Shown here in pieces: positions 59,041 through 64,000 of a stretch of 64,000 nt of DNA. Both the position numbers and the translations under genes were made by a program. The number at the start of each line of letters is the position of its first letter. Position 1 is the stretch's first letter. This DNA comes from Clostridia bacterium (GTDB taxonomy: Bacteria; Bacillota; Clostridia; Oscillospirales; CAG-272), in the NCBI GenBank assembly GCA_017504625.1, contig JAFVQU010000003.1:1-64000 (forward strand), written 5' to 3'. A model generated the notes under the pieces. It was given only the letters and a program-made list of their open reading frames with translations, did not search any database and was not told where the DNA came from.

Positions 59041-60702
59041 ATGAAATTAACGAAGCTTATATCACTTATTCTTTCGCTTATAATGCTTATAACACTTGTC
59101 GCCTGCGCGGCAAAGAGTGGAGAAGAGGGAGTTATCGGCGACCAGGACGTTGGAAAGCCTTATCCGAATCAGTCGGAAAAAGTACCTTCGTCGGTGACAA
59201 ACTCAAGCGCGGCGGGAAATAACGTATCCAATCCCGATGTCGATTATAGCTTTTCGGCGGATATGGAGTGGGAAGAGGGCGTTATGGAGGAGCCCGCGGA
59301 GGCTCCCGATGCCGTCATGCCGCAACCGCCTGAGGGTGAGGTCGGTGACGTCAACGTGGGTGTTGCCGAAAATCCCTTTATAAAAACTCAAGACAATAAC
59401 ACATCATCCTTCTCGGCAGACGTTGATACGGCTTCCTATGCGTATTTCCGTAAGCTTGTCAACTCGGGATATTCGTTTTCCGATCTTAAATACAGTGGCA
59501 CAAGCTTCAGAACCGAGGAGTTTATAAATTATTTTAAATACGACGTAAATACTCCCGCCGAAAATGAGCTTTTCGGTGTGTATACGAGCATTACTCCTTG
59601 CCCGTGGAATGTGGAAAGCCTCCTTTTGAGAGTTACGCTTCAAGCGGAAAAGGCGGTGAATGAAAATGGCAACAACCTTGTTTTCCTTATTGACGTTTCG
59701 GGTTCTATGGGGTCAAGCGACAAGCTTCCGCTTCTCAAGCGCGCTTTTTCATACCTCGTTGACAATCTGACCGATAAGGACACCATTTCAATAGTAACCT
59801 ATTCGGGACGCGAGCAGGTTGTTCTCGAGGGCTGCAGCGGCAATAAAAAGACCGAAATAATGAACGCCATCAACTCGCTTTCTGCATCGGGCTCGACCAA
59901 TGGCGAGGCGGGACTCAAAAAAGCGTATCAGATCGCGGAAAGCTTTATGATAGAAGGCGGAAACAACCGCATAATTATGGCGTCCGACGGTGATCTTAAT
60001 GTGGGCATTTCATCGGTTGAAGAACTTAAGAGCTTTATTTCCGACAAGAGAGATCAGGGCGTTTATCTGTCGGTTCTCGGATTTGGCTCGGGCAATTATC
60101 GTGACTCGATGATGGAGACCATTGCTGATAACGGAAACGGCGTTTATTATTATATCGACGGTGAGAGCGAGGCTGAAAAGGTGTTCGCCACCGACCTTCT
60201 CGGCACTCTTTACACGGTTGCCGAGGACGTGAAGCTCCAGCTTGAATTCAACTCCGAGCTTATTGATTCTTACCGATTGATCGGTTACGAAAATCGCGTT
60301 ATGTCAAACGAGGATTTCGACAACGACAAAAAGGACGCGGGTGAGGTTGGCGCATCTCATCAGGTCACGGTTTGCTACGAGATCAAGCTTGCTGCTTATG
60401 AAAACGACAAATCTCCCGTATCACCCTTCGTGACCTTGCGCGTAAGATACAAGAACCCAGGTGAGCCTTTGAGCTTGCTTAATGAATATTACGTAACCAA
60501 TCTCGAATCGACTCCGAGTGAGGACGAGAAATTCCTCACGGCAGTAATTGAGACCTGTATGCTTCTTCGTAACAGTGAATATATTGCCAACACATCTCTT
60601 TTGGATATAGCAAATGCTCTTGATGCACTCGACCTTTCGGAATATCCTGAAAGAGCAGAATTTCGTGAGCTTATAAATACTCTTATCACGAGAGAACAGT
60701 GA
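59041..60702 (+). CDS. VWA-domain lipoprotein (YfbK-like)
   Basis: 553 residues. The signal peptide ends LVAC (lipobox). A disordered acidic segment (about 25-110) precedes the YfbK N-terminal domain (DVDTASYAYFRKLVNSG, FRTEEFINYF), a von Willebrand A domain with intact MIDAS (FLIDVSGSMGSSDKL; TNGEAG) and a C-terminal DUF3520-like domain. It likely binds protein partners at the cell surface with a divalent metal. It may be the sensor input or output for the sigma/anti-sigma pair, since it lies 34 nt downstream in the same operon. Confidence 0.9.
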   Translation: MKLTKLISLILSLIMLITLVACAAKSGEEGVIGDQDVGKPYPNQSEKVPSSVTNSSAAGNNVSNPDVDYSFSADMEWEEGVMEEPAEAPDAVMPQPPEGEVGDVNVGVAENPFIKTQDNNTSSFSADVDTASYAYFRKLVNSGYSFSDLKYSGTSFRTEEFINYFKYDVNTPAENELFGVYTSITPCPWNVESLLLRVTLQAEKAVNENGNNLVFLIDVSGSMGSSDKLPLLKRAFSYLVDNLTDKDTISIVTYSGREQVVLEGCSGNKKTEIMNAINSLSASGSTNGEAGLKKAYQIAESFMIEGGNNRIIMASDGDLNVGISSVEELKSFISDKRDQGVYLSVLGFGSGNYRDSMMETIADNGNGVYYYIDGESEAEKVFATDLLGTLYTVAEDVKLQLEFNSELIDSYRLIGYENRVMSNEDFDNDKKDAGEVGASHQVTVCYEIKLAAYENDKSPVSPFVTLRVRYKNPGEPLSLLNEYYVTNLESTPSEDEKFLTAVIETCMLLRNSEYIANTSLLDIANALDALDLSEYPERAEFRELINTLITREQ

Positions 60703-60710
60703 TAACAAAC

Positions 60711-60735
60711 AAAAAAGCGGCTATGCCGCTTTTTT
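60711..60735. terminator. Bidirectional terminator
   Basis: AAAAAAGCGG-CTATG-CCGCTTTTTT between convergent genes. Confidence 0.92.
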
Positions 60736-60749
60736 GTTTAGTTATTTAT

Positions 60750-61505
60750 TCAATTGATCTCAAGCTCAGCCCAGACGGGTGCGTGATCATTCATCCATGG
60801 CTCTGCAAGACTGCCCGCGGCGACCATTCTGATGTTTGGGGATACGAGAATGTTATCAAAGGGGCAGGGACGAACGAAACCGTCTGCGCGTATGGTATCA
60901 AACGTGCCAAATTTGCCGGCGTTTGCTCCCGTAAAACCAAGCGACTCAAATCTGCCGAACTCCTCTTTGTAGTAAAGAGTATTGCTAAGACGCTTAAAGT
61001 CGATGTAATCCTCGGGGTTGAAATCGCCCATTATAATGCAGTATTCCTGCGTTCTCGCAAAATCGAGAAGCTGTTTTAACTGCTTTGATCTCTTGTGCTT
61101 GTGTGCCCAGTCAAGATGAAGACTTATTATTGTGATCTCCTTGCCCTCAACGGTAATTGTACCACAGAGATACCACGGGTGCTGATACTCGTCGTTCTTG
61201 TATTTTACCATTCTGACATCCTCAAGCTCGAATCGCGAAAGGAATGCCTTGCCGTTATATTTCCATGTGAAGAATTTTTTGTAGTTGGGGAGTGCAGTAG
61301 AATAGATGGCATCAAAAGCCGTCTCTCCTGTTTCCTTATTAAAGAGATCAACGTCCTCCTGAAGCGCCCAAAGGTCTGCTCCAATATCGGTAAAAACCTT
61401 TCTAAAGAGCTTTTTGCTCTCCTCGCTTCCTGCGGTTGCGTTATCTCTGCCTGAATAATCGCCTACGTTATAGGTCGCAACCTTAATTCTTGCAGCCTCG
61501 CTCAT
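60750..61505 (-). CDS. Endonuclease/exonuclease/phosphatase-fold protein
   Basis: 251 residues, no signal peptide. Catalytic pattern of the EEP superfamily: NVGDY (N-terminal Asn), LQED (metal Glu), SLHLDWAHK, MGDFNPED (Asp/Asn) and NDHAPVWAEL (Asp-His). Could be a nuclease, sphingomyelinase-like or inositol-phosphate phosphatase; the cytosolic location fits a DNA- or metabolite-acting enzyme. The second ATG (61505) has proper spacing from AAAGGA; the first is too close. Confidence 0.85.
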   Translation of the reverse strand: MSEAARIKVATYNVGDYSGRDNATAGSEESKKLFRKVFTDIGADLWALQEDVDLFNKETGETAFDAIYSTALPNYKKFFTWKYNGKAFLSRFELEDVRMVKYKNDEYQHPWYLCGTITVEGKEITIISLHLDWAHKHKRSKQLKQLLDFARTQEYCIIMGDFNPEDYIDFKRLSNTLYYKEEFGRFESLGFTGANAGKFGTFDTIRADGFVRPCPFDNILVSPNIRMVAAGSLAEPWMNDHAPVWAELEIN

Positions 61506-61547
61506 AATTGTCATCCTTTCTTTATAAGCAAAAGATTTATCAAATCC

Positions 61548-61576
61548 ATTGTATCATGGCAGATAATGACTGTCAA
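61548..61576 (-). promoter_or_regulatory. Promoter of the EEP gene
   Basis: Minus strand TTGACA (61571-61576), 17 nt, TACAAT (61548-61553). Confidence 0.82.
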
Positions 61577-61636
61577 TAAATTCCCGAAAAAAAGCAAGAT
61601 TTTTGATTTCACAATTTTTGCAATATTATTTTTTTT

Positions 61637-61708
61637 CAGAAGTTTTTGAAGAGAGGGTGGGTGCAGGGAGGGAGAGAAACTTTTTTCCAAAAAGTTTCTC
61701 TCCCTCCC
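61637..61708 (-). repeat. Hairpin repeat copy 7
   Basis: GGGAGGGAGAGAAACTTTTT (61666-61685) with its exact reverse complement (61689-61708), loop TCC; tail CTTCAAAAACTTCTG in minus orientation (61637-61651). Reverse-oriented near-copy of that at 57420. Confidence 0.85.
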
Positions 61709-61723
61709 CGTATATCCAATTAA

Positions 61724-63733
61724 TTAATCCAATTCGCGTTTGCCGGTGTAAAGCTCGTAGTAGCGTCCCTTCATTTCAAGGAGCTGCTCGTGAGTGCCGC
61801 GCTCGATTATCTCGCCCTGCTCAAGCACCATAATAGCGTTTGAGTTGCGTACGGTGGAAAGTCGGTGCGCGATAACGAAGGTGGTACGCGTTGCCATAAG
61901 TCTGTCCATACCGTGCTCGATGTGTCGCTCCGTACGCGTGTCGACCGAGCTTGTCGCTTCGTCAAGCACCAGAATGGGAGCTTTCGAAAGCGCCGCGCGT
62001 GCGATATTGAGAAGCTGACGCTGACCCTGCGAAAGATTTGCGCCGTCGCCCTCAAGCATGGTGTTGTAGCCGTTTTCAAGGCGCTTGATAAAGCTGTGCG
62101 CAGATGCGGTCTTTGCCGCCGCAATTACCTCCTCGTCGGTTGCGTCGGGACGTCCGTAACGGATGTTTTCCATAACCGTTCCCGTAAAGAGATGGGTGTC
62201 CTGAAGCACCATCGCGATGTTTGAGCGCAAGCTTTCGCGCTTGATGTCGTGAATATCAACGCCGTCTATTGTGATCTTACCCGAATCTATGTCGTAGAAG
62301 CGTGAAAGAAGGTTTGTGATTGTTGTTTTTCCCGCGCCCGTAGAGCCAACGAAGGCTATCTTCTGGCCGGGGTGAGCGTAAAGCGAAATGTTCTTCAGAA
62401 TTACCTTATCGGGATTGTAGCCGAAGGTAACGTTTTCAAAGGTCACGTCGCCGCGCATATCGGGCATGTCGATAGCATTTTCGCCGTCGGGAGTTTCGGG
62501 AGCCTCGTCCATAACCGCAAAAACTCGCTCAGCTCCCGCCAAAGCCGAGAATATCGAGGCAGTCTGCTGAGAGATGTTATTTATCGGCATGCTGAACTGC
62601 TTTGAATACTGCGCGAAGAGCTGGAGCGCGCCGGGGTCAAGCTTTCCTGCCGCCATGAGTATTCCGCCTATACCGATGGTTACGGAATAGCTTATCATGC
62701 TTGTATTATGCATGATAGGACCCATGATGCCGCCGTAGAACTGCGCCTTCATCTGCTTGTCGCGGAGATCCTCATTGAGCGTGTCGAATTCCTCACAGCA
62801 AACTCCCTCGTGGTTAAATACCTTAACGACCTTCTGACCGGTAACGGTTTCCTCAATGTATCCGTTTGCCGCTCCGAGAGCCGCCTGCTGACCGCTGTAA
62901 TACTTGCGTGATGCGCCTGCGATCTTTGCTCCTCCGATTGCGAAGAAGGGGATGAATACGACAGTTATAACGGTAAGCAAGATGTTTGTGGTCACCATGA
63001 ATACAAAGGTGCCGATAAGCGAAATAACGCCCGAAACGATGCTTGTAAGCGAGTTGTTGAACATAACGTCGATGTTATCAACGTCATTTGTAAAGCGCGA
63101 CATGATCTCGCCCGTGGGATGAGTATCGAAATAACGCACGGGGAGCTTCTGAAGCTTCTGGAAAAGGTCGTTTCTGATCCTTTCTATCGCGCTTTGCGAG
63201 ATAGTCATCATTATTCTCGACTGAAGATAAGTCGTGATGATAGTGAATGCGTATATGCAAACGAGGATCATAATAGTTGCCGCGATATAGAACATTACCG
63301 CCGCCGCTCTTTCGTTAAATCCGTCGCCCACGATGTTGCCGATAAATCCGACCGCCGCATCCTTGACTGACAGAATAGCCTTGTCAAGAGCCTGATATAC
63401 CGGGCTTGAAAGGATCTCGGGATCGACCTTAAGACCTACGTATTCGGTAAGCTGATTGATTATAGGTCTTGTGAGATATCCACCAACAAGGGAGAATACG
63501 GTGTTGAGCATCATAAAGAAGAAGACTATAAAGAGCAACGCCTTGTATTTACCGACGTAGCCGAGCAATCTTCCTATGGTTTTCTTTGCGTTCTTGGGCT
63601 TGCCGCCCATTCCTGCGGGGCCTCTGCCGCGAGGGCCGGGACCGCCGCCTCCTCGTGGGCCGTGACCACCGGGGCCTGCGTGCTTTGAGCTGCTGTTATA
63701 CTGCTTTTGAAGCTCGGAAAGTGAACGTGCCAT
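61724..63733 (-). CDS. ABC exporter half-transporter (MDR-like)
   Basis: 669 residues: a Gly/Pro/Arg-rich disordered N terminus (about 18-47), six membrane helices (about 65-350), then the ATPase domain with Walker A GSTGAGKTT, signature LSQGQRQ, Walker B ILVLDEATSS and switch His in VIAHRLS. All catalytic residues are consensus. It begins 2 nt after the partner gene's stop. Together they likely form a heterodimeric exporter of drugs, lipids or peptides; the substrate is unknown. Confidence 0.93.
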   Translation of the reverse strand: MARSLSELQKQYNSSSKHAGPGGHGPRGGGGPGPRGRGPAGMGGKPKNAKKTIGRLLGYVGKYKALLFIVFFFMMLNTVFSLVGGYLTRPIINQLTEYVGLKVDPEILSSPVYQALDKAILSVKDAAVGFIGNIVGDGFNERAAAVMFYIAATIMILVCIYAFTIITTYLQSRIMMTISQSAIERIRNDLFQKLQKLPVRYFDTHPTGEIMSRFTNDVDNIDVMFNNSLTSIVSGVISLIGTFVFMVTTNILLTVITVVFIPFFAIGGAKIAGASRKYYSGQQAALGAANGYIEETVTGQKVVKVFNHEGVCCEEFDTLNEDLRDKQMKAQFYGGIMGPIMHNTSMISYSVTIGIGGILMAAGKLDPGALQLFAQYSKQFSMPINNISQQTASIFSALAGAERVFAVMDEAPETPDGENAIDMPDMRGDVTFENVTFGYNPDKVILKNISLYAHPGQKIAFVGSTGAGKTTITNLLSRFYDIDSGKITIDGVDIHDIKRESLRSNIAMVLQDTHLFTGTVMENIRYGRPDATDEEVIAAAKTASAHSFIKRLENGYNTMLEGDGANLSQGQRQLLNIARAALSKAPILVLDEATSSVDTRTERHIEHGMDRLMATRTTFVIAHRLSTVRNSNAIMVLEQGEIIERGTHEQLLEMKGRYYELYTGKRELD

Positions 63734-63735
63734 AT

Positions 63736-64000
63736 TTAGTTACCGTCCTTTCCCGAGATCTGAGAATTGTAGATTTCCTGATACTCGACGTTGTTCTGCA
63801 TAAGAGCGTCGTGTGTGCCGATGCCGGTGATCTTACCGTCGTCCATAACGACTATCATATCGGCATCCTTGACAGAGGAAATTCTCTGCGCGATTATTAT
63901 CTTTGTCGACGCGCCGAGCTCCTCACGGAACGCACGGCGTATCTGCGCCTCGGTCGCGGTGTCTACCGCGCTCGTTGAGTCATCGAGAATGATTATCTTG
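63736..64000 (-). CDS. ABC exporter half-transporter, C-terminal part (cut by window)
   Basis: The last 87 residues of an ABC exporter nucleotide-binding domain; the 5' part lies beyond the window. Visible: KIIILDDSTSAVDTAT (Walker B with Asp in place of the catalytic Glu, and D-loop) and IIIAQRISSV (switch region with Gln in place of His). Both changes mark the degenerate, non-hydrolysing site of heterodimeric exporters. It precedes the consensus half in the same transcription unit. Confidence 0.92.
   Translation of the reverse strand, partial: KIIILDDSTSAVDTATEAQIRRAFREELGASTKIIIAQRISSVKDADMIVVMDDGKITGIGTHDALMQNNVEYQEIYNSQISGKDGN

Overview
The window reads as a chromosomal segment of an anaerobic gut-type Clostridia (Bacillota). 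This is an inference from gene content and signals: near-consensus TTGACA-17-TATAAT promoters, strong Shine-Dalgarno (SD) sites, a reverse rubrerythrin with an Rrf2 regulator, many BspA-type leucine-rich surface lipoproteins, threonine/glutamate/proline-rich secreted proteins, and a large glycyl-radical-enzyme microcompartment operon. No rRNA, CRISPR array, prophage or replication origin was seen. Both ends cut genes.

Layout. 1-2.2 kb: a cut membrane protein gene, an IS3-family insertion sequence whose start codon lies in a perfect inverted repeat, and divergent tRNA-Gln(CUG) and tRNA-Arg(CCG) genes. 2.2-9.2 kb: CPBP protease and DJ-1 genes, a MATE exporter, the glycolytic pair pgk-tpiA, and a membrane-anchored beta-helix protein. 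9.3-10.5 kb: Rrf2 regulator and reverse rubrerythrin. 10.6-12.1 kb: an AT-rich island with a cytosolic barnase-like toxin carrying a phage-MuF-like cysteine motif, followed by two barstar-like immunity genes. 12.1-14 kb: WbsX-like protein and uridine kinase. 14-25.8 kb: a very large secreted endonuclease with OB-folds and repeat stalks, a COG2509-type FAD protein, an OB-fold lipoprotein, an operon of an unknown gene with rbfA and nrnA, and an LRR lipoprotein. 26-37.1 kb: comM, a CDF transporter, citrate synthase, a calcium P-type ATPase, and a six-gene operon (HD hydrolase, cdd, small Cys protein, membrane protein, LRR lipoprotein, VanY peptidase). 37.1-39.7 kb: a cad-like metal efflux operon on the minus strand (ArsR, stand-alone HMA protein, P1B ATPase).

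39.7-54.8 kb (minus strand) is the centrepiece: a fucose/rhamnose-type glycyl-radical metabolosome of about 18 genes. In transcription order it holds acetate/propionate kinase, class II sugar-phosphate aldolase, CoA-acylating aldehyde dehydrogenase, zinc alcohol dehydrogenase, four BMC-H type shell proteins, PduL, EutN pentamer, PduS, PduT, propanediol dehydratase, its activase, PduU, EutP/PduV, then a ParA ATPase and a small lysine-rich protein. Together they would cleave fuculose/rhamnulose-1-phosphate to DHAP and lactaldehyde, reduce lactaldehyde to 1,2-propanediol, dehydrate it to propanal, and dismutate that to propanol and propionate with ATP made by PduL and the kinase. The terminal ParA plus basic protein resembles, by logic rather than proven homology, carboxysome-positioning systems and is the best candidate here for an undescribed module.

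55.4-64 kb: metG, an ECF sigma/membrane anti-sigma/VWA lipoprotein operon, an endonuclease/exonuclease/phosphatase-fold protein, and a heterodimeric ABC exporter cut by the window edge.

A family of hairpin repeats (core AAACTTTTT-loop-AAAAAGTTT plus a CAAAAACTT tail) recurs at least eight times. Facing pairs sit on both sides of the glycyl-radical enzyme gene, and another facing pair brackets the sigma/VWA cassette.
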